Positions 1-5,230 of a stretch of 5,230 bases of DNA are shown here, in pieces (the stretch's first letter is position 1; each line of letters opens with the position of its first letter). The translations under genes were made by a program, and so were the position numbers. Source of the stretch: JBAZKK01 sp041650795 (GTDB lineage: Bacteria; Omnitrophota; Gorgyraeia; Gygaellales; Profunditerraquicolaceae); assembly GCA_041650795.1 (NCBI GenBank), contig JBAZKK010000048.1, forward strand, positions 1-5,230. The letters are read 5' to 3'. The notes beneath the pieces are model-generated. The model saw only the letters and a program-made list of their open reading frames with translations, was not told the DNA's origin and searched no databases.

Positions 1-958
1 TGGGAGAAAAAGAACCGCTACTCGTTGTGCCGATGCGGCTGCCCTTAAGGTCAAATATGGCATAACCGTTGCGCGCCGATCTGCGCGAATCCGAGCGAAA
101 ACATACTAAACGCTCTTTGGGGCCGCTTTTCTCTTCCCGCAACAAAGCCTCTTTCCCGATAAAATCCTTGGAAAGATCGACAAACTTACCCAAACCGGCA
201 GCCAGCGGGGTGTGATCCACATCCAATTCATGGCCGTAAAGAGGATATCCCATCTCAAGGCGCAGGGTATCCCGGCAGCCAAGGCCCGCGGGTTTAATCC
301 GCGCGTCGCTTAATAGGCGTTCCCATAATTCTACCACCCGCCCGGCTGATACGTAGATCTCATATCCAAGCTCTCCGGTATAACCGGTACGGCTTATTAT
401 ACAACTCCCGCCCTCAAAAGTAAAATCGGCAAAAGTATAATATGTAAGCTCTTTAAGACGCCCGCCGAATATCCCTGAAAGCGCCTCTAAAGACCCGGGA
501 CCCTGGATATCCAATTTGCCGGTCCGCGGGGAAACATTCTCGAAAACGCACTCTTTAGAAAGATGCTTCTTCAGGTTCGCCTCATCCCCGGCAATAGTCG
601 CGGCATTGACCACCAGCATCCAGCGGTCCTGATCCAGCCGGTAAACTACCAGGTCATCTATCACGCCCCCCTGCTCATTAAGCATAAAGCCGTAACGGCA
701 GGTACCCTGAGGCATAGAGGATATCTTTTGGGTGACAATACGGTCCAGGCCGCTTGAAACAGCATCGCCCTCAATCATGAACTCGCCCATATGGCAAATA
801 TCAAATACCGAGACTCCCTGCCTGGTATGCGCGTGTTCCGCCAGTATCCCCTGGTATTGGATAGGCATCATCCATCCGCCAAAGGGGGCCATTTTAGCGC
901 CTAATGTTACGTGGGATCGGTAAAGAGGCGTTTCTTGAAAAGTTGTAGCGCTGTCCAT
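1..958 (-). CDS. gcvT: Aminomethyltransferase, glycine cleavage T protein (3' end cut by window edge)
   Basis: Cytoplasmic T protein of the glycine cleavage system. It releases ammonia from the aminomethyl-lipoyl arm of GcvH and transfers the one-carbon unit to tetrahydrofolate, giving 5,10-methylene-THF. My translation gives 319 residues before the left edge; the family is usually about 360-370, so roughly 45 C-terminal residues are missing. Visible family signatures are FGGWMMPIQY (26-35), DICHMGEF (53-60), NEQGGVIDDLVVY (94-106, with the Asp pair 101-102 holding the catalytic Asp), SRTGYTGELGYEIY (189-202), GLGCRDTLRLE (226-236), GYPLYGHEL (237-245) and the beginning of the SGSFSP motif at the cut end. 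The start is ATG at 956-958, with AGGA about 7 bases upstream. It begins 18 bases after thyX, so co-transcription is likely. gcvH and gcvP are not in the window and may lie beyond the left edge. The identification is secure; whether a full cleavage system exists cannot be seen. Confidence 0.96.
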   Translation of the reverse strand, partial: MDSATTFQETPLYRSHVTLGAKMAPFGGWMMPIQYQGILAEHAHTRQGVSVFDICHMGEFMIEGDAVSSGLDRIVTQKISSMPQGTCRYGFMLNEQGGVIDDLVVYRLDQDRWMLVVNAATIAGDEANLKKHLSKECVFENVSPRTGKLDIQGPGSLEALSGIFGGRLKELTYYTFADFTFEGGSCIISRTGYTGELGYEIYVSAGRVVELWERLLSDARIKPAGLGCRDTLRLEMGYPLYGHELDVDHTPLAAGLGKFVDLSKDFIGKEALLREEKSGPKERLVCFRSDSRRSARNGYAIFDLKGSRIGTTSSGSFSP

Positions 959-976
959 TATCGTTCCTGTTTATTG

Positions 977-1714
977 CTAAGCGGGCTTAAAAACTTTGTC
1001 TTTGACCGGGTATTTTCCGCAGCAGAATTTATCCCCTTCAGGGCAGTACCCTAAGGAAACACATTTGGCTCCTGCCTCGGAGAATACCGCCGGCAGCTTT
1101 TCATTGCAGATCTTGAGCATCCGGGAAGCAAGCTCGCGTATCTCCCACTGCGCCCTGGTACAGCAGCGGTGTTTGAAAAAATGGATGAGCTCCCGGCAAT
1201 TCATGGTCAGCACGATCTTGGTTTCCGCCGCCTGAGGCAGGACAAAACGCGCGTCCTGGTTTGCCGCTTCGCCGCTGAGCTTATCATCCCCCATAAGTTT
1301 AAGCAGGGCAGTATACTTCTCCTGTATCACGGACATTAAACCGTCAAATAATTTCTTTGCCTCGGGGTTGCGCTCTATAGATGGGGGGACAATATAATCA
1401 AAATCCTTCTCTTTAACATAGCGCTGGCTCTGCTGGGAATACGAAGCAAGGCGGTGCCGGACCAGTTGGTGGGTGAGCGCCCGGGAAACGCCTTCAACAG
1501 CAAAGGTGAATTTTACATGCTCCAGCGGGCTTTCGTGTCCGGAAGCGACGACCTTACGCACAAATTCCTCCTGCTGCTCGGCGCTGCGCCCGGTATCGGA
1601 GAAGATCTGGCCCGCGAACTCCTGGGAATAACACTGCCGGCATGCGGCATATATGATCGGGACTGCCTGCTCGCTCATCTCAAGCAGCAAAACATTCAAC
1701 CTTACTTGCGGCAT
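977..1714 (-). CDS. thyX: Flavin-dependent thymidylate synthase ThyX
   Basis: Makes dTMP from dUMP using 5,10-methylene-THF as carbon donor and FADH2/NADPH as reductant, releasing THF rather than dihydrofolate; cytoplasmic, acts as a tetramer in the family. The 245-residue protein has the diagnostic ThyX motif RHR-x7-S (R86-H87-R88 to S96, followed by QRY 97-99). It also has the GHESPLEH segment (59-66) and the conserved NCRELIHFFKHR...AQWEIRELA block (172-196). The N-terminus (VRLNVLL...AACRQCYS) aligns with the start of the family, supporting ATG at 1712-1714; GAAAGG lies four bases upstream. The C-terminus carries a cysteine-rich tail (C218, C224, C231, C232; CVSLGYCPEG), which I recall in a subset of anaerobe ThyX proteins. 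It follows hypA after 49 bases and precedes gcvT by 18. No clear promoter is visible in the 49-base gap, so it may be read through from hypA. Confidence 0.97.
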   Translation of the reverse strand: MPQVRLNVLLLEMSEQAVPIIYAACRQCYSQEFAGQIFSDTGRSAEQQEEFVRKVVASGHESPLEHVKFTFAVEGVSRALTHQLVRHRLASYSQQSQRYVKEKDFDYIVPPSIERNPEAKKLFDGLMSVIQEKYTALLKLMGDDKLSGEAANQDARFVLPQAAETKIVLTMNCRELIHFFKHRCCTRAQWEIRELASRMLKICNEKLPAVFSEAGAKCVSLGYCPEGDKFCCGKYPVKDKVFKPA

Positions 1715-1763
1715 GATACCTTTCTTAGTAAACGCGTAATATCCGCGCCTTTATTCGATCCAG

Positions 1764-2102
1764 CTATATTTCTATGGATTGTATCACAAATTCCTCAATA
1801 TTTGAAATACTGAAATCACTTTTTCCGCAAGCCGGGCATTCCGTAGTCGGATGGGATATCTCGCTCTTTACCCCGCAGGAACGGCATTCCATGACCGCCT
1901 TGTTCTTTTTAATGTGAAGTTCCACGTTCTTTAAATCTTCCTTCTCGGCAAGCGCGCTGAACGCCGCGCGCAGGGTATCCGAAGTAACATGGGTAAACGG
2001 CCCCAAAGCCACGTTCACCGTTATCTTTTTCTTAAGATCTTTCCCTTTCAGCCTTCCCTTAAGAGCGTTAATAATACTATTGGCGTACATCAGATCATGC
2101 AT
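1764..2102 (-). CDS. hypA: Hydrogenase nickel incorporation metallochaperone HypA
   Basis: HypA binds nickel and, with HypB, delivers it to the precursor of the [NiFe]-hydrogenase large subunit in the cytoplasm (in some species also to urease). The protein is 112 residues, the usual family length of about 110-120. It begins Met-His, and His2 is the family nickel ligand; residue 3 is Asp rather than the usual Glu. The structural zinc site is intact: C73-x2-C76 and C89-x2-C92, separated by 12 residues. The typical mid-protein stretch ITVNVALGPFTHVTSDTLRAAFSAL (27-51) also fits. The ATG at 2100-2102 has AGGAG nine bases upstream. It follows the PDGLE-domain gene by 35 bases, so it probably belongs to the nickel-uptake operon. 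hypB and hydrogenase genes are not in the window. Confidence 0.93.
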   Translation of the reverse strand: MHDLMYANSIINALKGRLKGKDLKKKITVNVALGPFTHVTSDTLRAAFSALAEKEDLKNVELHIKKNKAVMECRSCGVKSEISHPTTECPACGKSDFSISNIEEFVIQSIEI

Positions 2103-2137
2103 TTTCCTTGTCTCCTTGATCTATTACACGGCTAAGG

Positions 2138-2470
2138 TCATTTCTTCCTGCTTAAAAACTTACCTAACAATAATACCGCAAAAACGACAATAATCATACC
2201 AATAATTGCCGAGAATATATACGCCAGGCTTAAAAATGCCATTCCCTTTTCTTCCCAACCCTTGAACGCGTAATCCGGGATAGGCGCGCTCCAGAGGCTG
2301 GAAAGCTTCTCTAGTCCCTTCGGGATGTAACCGGCCAGCTCTTTGATACCATCCAACCCCCACTCACCCCAGGCATCGCCGGCTTTGAAATGCTCAGGCA
2401 ACAAAAGTCCCAGGGGAGAAAGAACCGCGAAAATCCCTAACCCTATCCATAGTTTAGTTATCGTTTTCAC
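2138..2470 (-). CDS. PDGLE-domain membrane subunit (CbiN/NikN-like) of ECF nickel/cobalt transporter
   Basis: Small inner-membrane accessory subunit that partners with CbiM/NikM in nickel or cobalt ECF transporters. The 110-residue protein has two predicted membrane spans (about 6-24 and 80-105) around an exported loop. The loop contains WGEWGLDGIKEL, GYIPKGLEKL and SLWSAPIPDY, the pattern of the PDGLE family, and the second span is YIFSAIIGMIIVVF. The start is GTG at 2468-2470, overlapping the cbiM stop by four bases (GTGA); GGAGGTGG a few bases upstream makes this start convincing. The overlap implies translational coupling with cbiM. Family membership is read from sequence pattern and context; whether the metal is nickel or cobalt is inferred from neighbouring nikR and hypA, which favour nickel. 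Confidence 0.88.
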   Translation of the reverse strand: MKTITKLWIGLGIFAVLSPLGLLLPEHFKAGDAWGEWGLDGIKELAGYIPKGLEKLSSLWSAPIPDYAFKGWEEKGMAFLSLAYIFSAIIGMIIVVFAVLLLGKFLSRKK

Positions 2471-3156
2471 TCTGCCACCTCCTCTCCCGCTTCAAGAAGA
2501 TCCGGATCCTGTTTTTGCAGGTATTTAACGACTAAGGCAGTGACTGCTGCCTCAACCCAGCCGAATATTAACAAGTGTTCGCCGGCCATAGCAGTTATCG
2601 CCACATTTAAGCCGTATGGACAATATAATGACTCTCCCGCGGCTGTCTTATGCAGCAGGGGCTGGATACCGAACATTACCGCGGTGGATAAAGCGGCAAT
2701 ATTCAAAGCGATATAACCCGCGATCGCGGCAGCGATAACCCTCCTGCCTGATGTAATAGGCGACCGTCCGCTTATCAACTTATACAGGTAATAACCGGCA
2801 AATACCTCGACAAACCCCATATTGAAACAATTCGCGCCTATGGCAGTGATCCCTCCATCGCCGAACAATAACGCCTGGACTACTAATGCCACTGTTACCG
2901 CGATACAGGCCGCCCAGGGGCCAAGTAATATCGCTACTAATACGGCGCCCACCGCGTGCCCGGTAGTCCCCCCGGGAATAGGGACGTTAAACATCATAAT
3001 CACAAAACTGAATGCCGCTCCTATCGCCAGTAAAGGGACCTGTTTGGCCTTAAGCGTTTTCTTAACGATTCTCGACGCTGTGGCCCATATAGGCAGCATC
3101 ACCGCGTAAAAAACGCCGCAAGTCACAGGTCCTAAATATCCGTCTGGTATATGCAT
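2467..3156 (-). CDS. cbiM: CbiM/NikM substrate-binding membrane subunit of ECF nickel/cobalt transporter
   Basis: S component (substrate-capturing membrane subunit) of an energy-coupling-factor transporter for Ni2+ or Co2+. The 229-residue protein begins with the hallmark MHIPDGYL. In structures of the family, the metal is held by the N-terminal amine, His2 and a second His in the GGTTGHAVG loop, here at residue 67. Further family blocks are ALLFGDGGITAIGANCFNMG (95-114) and MAGEHLLIFGWVEA (190-203). About six to seven hydrophobic spans are visible. The ATG at 3154-3156 has AAAAGGAGG at 3161-3169. The gene starts 15 bases after the barrel gene and overlaps the PDGLE gene by four bases. Context (NikR upstream, HypA downstream) argues for nickel, so NikM would be an equally good name. 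CbiQ and CbiO partners are not in the window. Confidence 0.95.
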   Translation of the reverse strand: MHIPDGYLGPVTCGVFYAVMLPIWATASRIVKKTLKAKQVPLLAIGAAFSFVIMMFNVPIPGGTTGHAVGAVLVAILLGPWAACIAVTVALVVQALLFGDGGITAIGANCFNMGFVEVFAGYYLYKLISGRSPITSGRRVIAAAIAGYIALNIAALSTAVMFGIQPLLHKTAAGESLYCPYGLNVAITAMAGEHLLIFGWVEAAVTALVVKYLQKQDPDLLEAGEEVAE

Positions 3157-3171
3157 CTATCCTCCTTTTTA

Positions 3172-4080
3172 TTAAAATGAATAAACGCAGGTAAAAACAA
3201 CCGTATCATTAGCATCCGTATTCGCCCCTGCCACGACCCTCTGGTAAGCTATAAGGGTCTGGATCTTATCGCAAGACCAGCCTATCCCCGGAGAGATCGT
3301 CAAACTCCTGCAATCTGACGCGGGAACCATTACTCCGTCCTGACGCGTATCCCCCTGCAAAAAGCCGTTCACCTCAAACAAAAGATTAAAACCTTTAGGC
3401 AGAAAATATTCCACGCTGGCATCGTAATTAAGATAATTAGCGTAATGTGTCTTGATCCCGTCAATACGCACCCGTTGCGGGAAGCTATAAGCAATATCAC
3501 CATGGACTATAAAGGGTTTAAGCCTTTTAGTCAGGACCAAAACTAATCCCGGATCCCAGGAACCGCCGCCCATGATATCCGTCCCAAGTTTATTCAGCTC
3601 ACCGTGTTCATATTTTCCTGTAGGTGTTTTTAGCTGGAATACGCCCGTTATATGCGGGAGGTACTTTTTTTCCTCTAAGACGCAGTAGCGCAGGGAAAAA
3701 ACACTATCGCCGATGCCGCTATCATGAGCTTTAACCCCGCCTGCTTTCGCGTAATTCTCCTGATAGACGGTCTGGGCGTCGATCTCCAGCCTGTCCGTAA
3801 TGCCATATTTCATAGATAACTGCTGTTGGAACGCGGACATCGACTCTCCGGCAGGTAAAGAGGCATAATCCCCATGGCTGCTGAAGGAACCGCGGGTATG
3901 GCTGTAAAAGAAAAACGGCTGTACCACAAAAGCCCCTTTGCTGCAAAGAGGCGCTGTGCTTGTAGTCACAGGACCGGCAGACGGCGGGTTCCATTCTTCC
4001 TGCGTTTCCTCGCTCGCATACACCGCGGCACAGATCGACCATGATAAAAAAAACGCTATCCAGGCCTTACGCACCATCAT
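3172..4080 (-). CDS. Outer-membrane beta-barrel protein, MetA/phenol-degradation-like family, candidate nickel channel
   Basis: The 302-residue protein has a signal peptide (charged MMVRK, hydrophobic 6-20, likely cleavage after VYA at residue 22) followed by a short proline-rich linker. The rest is alternating hydrophobic/polar strands rich in aromatic residues, ending in Phe (VYSF), the usual signal for outer-membrane insertion. Segments such as YGITDRLEIDAQT (92-104), SGIGDSVFSLRY (121-132) and FQLKTPTGKY (148-157) resemble the 'MetA-pathway of phenol degradation' barrel family, whose members are mostly of unknown substrate. There is no TonB box or plug domain, so it is not a TonB-dependent receptor. 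It sits directly between nikR and cbiM, 15 bases from cbiM, and a putative NikR operator lies just upstream. I infer that it lets nickel or a nickel complex cross the outer membrane; the sequence alone does not prove this. Start: ATG at 4078-4080, with AAGGA and a G-run upstream; a second ATG follows at once. Confidence 0.8.
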   Translation of the reverse strand: MMVRKAWIAFFLSWSICAAVYASEETQEEWNPPSAGPVTTSTAPLCSKGAFVVQPFFFYSHTRGSFSSHGDYASLPAGESMSAFQQQLSMKYGITDRLEIDAQTVYQENYAKAGGVKAHDSGIGDSVFSLRYCVLEEKKYLPHITGVFQLKTPTGKYEHGELNKLGTDIMGGGSWDPGLVLVLTKRLKPFIVHGDIAYSFPQRVRIDGIKTHYANYLNYDASVEYFLPKGFNLLFEVNGFLQGDTRQDGVMVPASDCRSLTISPGIGWSCDKIQTLIAYQRVVAGANTDANDTVVFTCVYSF

Positions 4081-4101
4081 TCCCCCTTCCTTTTATACTA
4101 C

Positions 4102-4123
4102 GTTTATTTATTTCGTGCTACGA
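4102..4123 (-). promoter_or_regulatory. Putative NikR operator before the barrel-cbiM operon
   Basis: On the plus strand this reads GTTTATT, six bases, then GTGCTACGA. The same element with a five-base spacer occurs before nikR on the other strand (4619-4639). The CGTGCTACG core is itself close to a dyad (CGT-GCT-ACG) and sits in a longer imperfect inverted repeat (TATTTCGT / ACGAATA). It lies 22-43 bases upstream of the barrel gene ATG. The operon promoter itself is not clear: a weak pair (TTTACT at 4128-4133 and TAAATA at 4105-4110, minus strand, 17-base spacing) would put this element across the spacer and -10. Assignment to NikR is inferred from context. Confidence 0.55.
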
Positions 4124-4174
4124 ATAAGTAAAAAAATAATACTCACATGGAGTAGATCCTAAAAACTACAGCGC

Positions 4175-4588
4175 CTAAAGATCCTTGCCGGTGGTAGACA
4201 TGCTCAAAGCCACGTGCTTTACCCATTTGACGGCTTTAAGCGTATCGGCGAGCGCCTGAGCCTGCTTCGGCTTTCCCTTGACCGCGATCATCTCAAGGCA
4301 ATTGTGGTGGTCCAGATGGATATGCTGGGTAGAAATAATGACTTCGCCGAAATCATGCTGGATATCCATAAGCTTATTTACCAGTTCGCGCTTATGATGA
4401 TCATAGATCATGGTGATCGTCCCGGCTATCTCCTGGCCTTCCTGCCACTCTTGCTTGACCAGGTCTTCGCGGATCAGATCCCGGATAGCCTCGGAACGGT
4501 TGGTATAACTCTTATTCCTTATACGCCCGTCAAACTTTTCCAGCAGCTCTTTATCCAGGGAGACCCCAAACCTTACTAATCGCGCCAT
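4175..4588 (-). CDS. nikR: Nickel-responsive transcriptional regulator NikR
   Basis: Ribbon-helix-helix repressor that binds operator DNA when loaded with nickel and shuts down nickel uptake genes. From ATG at 4586-4588 the protein has 137 residues, normal for the family. The N-terminal ribbon-helix-helix (RLVRFGVSLDKELLEKFDG ... NRSEAIRDLIRE, residues 3-42) is followed by the ACT-like nickel domain. The four nickel ligands are all present with canonical spacing: H78, H89, H91 and C97 (H-x10-H-x1-H-x5-C). The C-terminal STTGKDL is similar to archaeal-type NikR. An upstream in-frame GTG (4595-4597) would add three residues, but it lies inside the Shine-Dalgarno GAGGTGG (4594-4600), which is spaced five bases from the ATG, so the ATG is preferred. 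It heads the nickel locus and is probably autoregulated through the element at 4619-4639. Confidence 0.97.
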   Translation of the reverse strand: MARLVRFGVSLDKELLEKFDGRIRNKSYTNRSEAIRDLIREDLVKQEWQEGQEIAGTITMIYDHHKRELVNKLMDIQHDFGEVIISTQHIHLDHHNCLEMIAVKGKPKQAQALADTLKAVKWVKHVALSMSTTGKDL

Positions 4589-4593
4589 AATAT

Positions 4594-4600
4594 CCACCTC
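4594..4600 (-). promoter_or_regulatory. Ribosome binding site of nikR (decides the start)
   Basis: GAGGTGG on the minus strand, five bases before the ATG at 4588. Because the alternative GTG start falls within this site, the longer reading frame is unlikely to be the true protein. Confidence 0.8.
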
Positions 4601-4617
4601 GTATTATTAATTTTAAT

Positions 4618-4645
4618 ATCGTAGCACAATAGAATAAACTGTCAA
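4618..4645 (-). promoter_or_regulatory. Promoter of nikR (-35 TTGACA, -10 TACGAT)
   Basis: On the minus strand a perfect sigma70-type -35 hexamer TTGACA (4640-4645) is followed after 16 bases by TACGAT (4618-4623), which matches four of six consensus positions. A start near 4611 would leave a leader of about 20 bases containing the GAGGTGG ribosome binding site. The -35 is strong evidence; the -10 is the best available choice at normal spacing. Confidence 0.65.
4619..4639 (-). promoter_or_regulatory. Putative NikR operator in the nikR promoter
   Basis: On the minus strand this reads GTTTATT, five bases, then GTGCTACGA; it shares 16 fixed positions plus a TATT in the spacer with the element at 4102-4123. 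It fills the gap between the -35 and -10 boxes and overlaps the -10, a position where a bound repressor would block RNA polymerase. The core is an imperfect dyad (TATCGT-AGC-ACAATA on the plus strand). Assignment to NikR is by context. Confidence 0.55.
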
Positions 4646-4666
4646 GAAATTTTTTTGTTCTATTAT

Positions 4667-5230
4667 TTAATAACGGCGGGGAGAGAATTTTCGGAACTTC
4701 TTCTGTTCCTGCCTGGGGCCGCGTTTGAACTGCCTGGGGCTTGGCCGCGGGGCATTATGGTCAAACTGTTCCGGCGTGACCTCGGGATGCCTGGAAATCG
4801 GCAGTTGGGTGCGGATTATCTTTTCAATATCCTTCACATCGCTGGCCTGGTCAGGAGTGGCAAAAGAGATCGCGTGCCCCTTATGCCCCGCCCTTCCGGT
4901 GCGGCCGATACGATGCACATAATTTTGCGCCTCATCAGGTAAATCATAATTGATGACCAGCTCGATACCCGTGACGTCAATCCCTCTGGCGGCGATATCG
5001 GTACCCACCAGCACCTTATACTTACCGCGCTTAAACCCTTCCAGCGCTTCGCGGCGCTGGGTCAGGGACCGGTTAGAGTGTATTTCGGCGGCGCTATATC
5101 CCAGGTCCTTGATCGAACGGGTGATCTTCTTGGCATTATGCTTGGTGCGGGAAAACAAAAGCACTGAACCGTGATACTGCGCCAGTATCTTGCTTAAAAG
5201 CCTGGTCTTGGATTCCTTTTTAACGATAAA
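4667..5230 (-). CDS. DEAD-box ATP-dependent RNA helicase, C-terminal part (5' end beyond window)
   Basis: The frame is open from the right edge to TAA at 4667-4669, giving 187 residues of the C-terminal RecA-like domain and tail. It unwinds RNA duplexes using ATP; this family commonly acts in ribosome assembly, mRNA decay or cold adaptation. Visible motifs are VLLFSRTK (motif IV region), the conserved SLTQRREALEGFKRG helix, VLVGTDIAARGID (motif V) and YVHRIGRTGRAG (motif VI, with the arginine fingers). The tail after about residue 150 is basic and Pro/Arg-rich (RQFKRGPRQEQKKFRKF) as in RhlE-type proteins, where it aids RNA binding. The N-terminal DEAD domain lies outside the window, so RhlE versus another subfamily cannot be fixed. 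A GTG at 5162-5164 is an internal Val codon, not a start. It ends 78 bases before nikR and is probably a separate unit, since nikR has its own promoter. Confidence 0.95.
   Translation of the reverse strand, partial: FIVKKESKTRLLSKILAQYHGSVLLFSRTKHNAKKITRSIKDLGYSAAEIHSNRSLTQRREALEGFKRGKYKVLVGTDIAARGIDVTGIELVINYDLPDEAQNYVHRIGRTGRAGHKGHAISFATPDQASDVKDIEKIIRTQLPISRHPEVTPEQFDHNAPRPSPRQFKRGPRQEQKKFRKFSPRRY

Noticed and set aside
1454..1813. Plus-strand open frame of 119 codons over thyX and the hypA end
   Set aside because: It lies opposite the well-supported thyX coding sequence, shows no recognisable family pattern and has no good ribosome binding site.
2103..2137. Possible separate promoter or terminator between the PDGLE gene and hypA
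   Set aside because: The 35-base gap holds only the hypA ribosome binding site; no hairpin or promoter pair is visible.
2822..3109. Plus-strand open frame opposite cbiM
   Set aside because: Low-complexity Ala/Thr/Pro-rich antisense reading of a membrane protein gene; no family features.
4092..4100. TATAAA / TAGTAT as the -10 of the barrel-cbiM operon
   Set aside because: A start from here would fall inside the ribosome binding site just before the ATG at 4080, and no -35 box is present at proper spacing.
4214..4579. Plus-strand open frame of 121 codons opposite nikR
   Set aside because: It is the antisense shadow of nikR, whose ligand residues and domain structure are clear.
4628..4664. 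Intrinsic terminator after the helicase gene
   Set aside because: The inverted repeat is AT-only apart from one pair, has a 23-base loop and no T-run in the right place for minus-strand transcription; it encloses the nikR -35 instead.
4667..5164. A complete 165-residue helicase-domain protein starting at GTG 5164
   Set aside because: The frame stays open to the right edge and the upstream codons continue normal helicase sequence, so this is the 3' part of a larger gene.

Overview
All genes in this window lie on the minus strand, so they read from high to low coordinates. The order of transcription is: 3' end of a DEAD-box RNA helicase gene (4667 to the right edge), nikR (4175-4588), an outer-membrane beta-barrel gene (3172-4080), cbiM/nikM (2467-3156), a small PDGLE-domain membrane protein (2138-2470), hypA (1764-2102), thyX (977-1714) and most of gcvT (958 to the left edge). 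There is no convincing plus-strand gene, RNA gene, mobile element, CRISPR array or phage feature. Coding density is high. The only two sizeable gaps (about 80-95 bases each) flank nikR and carry regulatory sequence.

The host is a Gram-negative-type (diderm) bacterium, because the window encodes a signal-peptide-bearing beta-barrel protein with a C-terminal phenylalanine. Moderate GC, strong Shine-Dalgarno sequences, a ThyX-type thymidylate synthase and a nickel/hydrogenase-linked gene set fit an anaerobic lineage. Candidates such as Omnitrophota or a deltaproteobacterial-type group are guesses; the sequence does not settle the taxon.

The core is a nickel homeostasis locus. NikR has the complete His-His-His-Cys nickel site and would repress transcription when nickel is sufficient. 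The downstream block would bring nickel through the outer membrane (barrel protein), bind and carry it across the inner membrane (CbiM/NikM plus PDGLE subunit of an ECF transporter), and hand it to HypA, which supplies nickel to [NiFe]-hydrogenase. The usual CbiQ and CbiO subunits are not in the window; hypA stands where they would often be.

The most useful new observation is a shared element, GTTTATT-N5/6-GTGCTACGA. It occurs once in front of nikR, between a good -35 box and a plausible -10 box, and once in front of the barrel-cbiM-PDGLE-hypA block. It is a strong candidate for the NikR operator of this organism and would place the unassigned outer-membrane protein in the nickel regulon.

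Downstream, thyX and gcvT are closely spaced (18 bases) and share a substrate: GcvT makes 5,10-methylene-tetrahydrofolate and ThyX consumes it to make dTMP. I found no evidence of a wholly new kind of system; the novelty is in the composition and control of the nickel operon.
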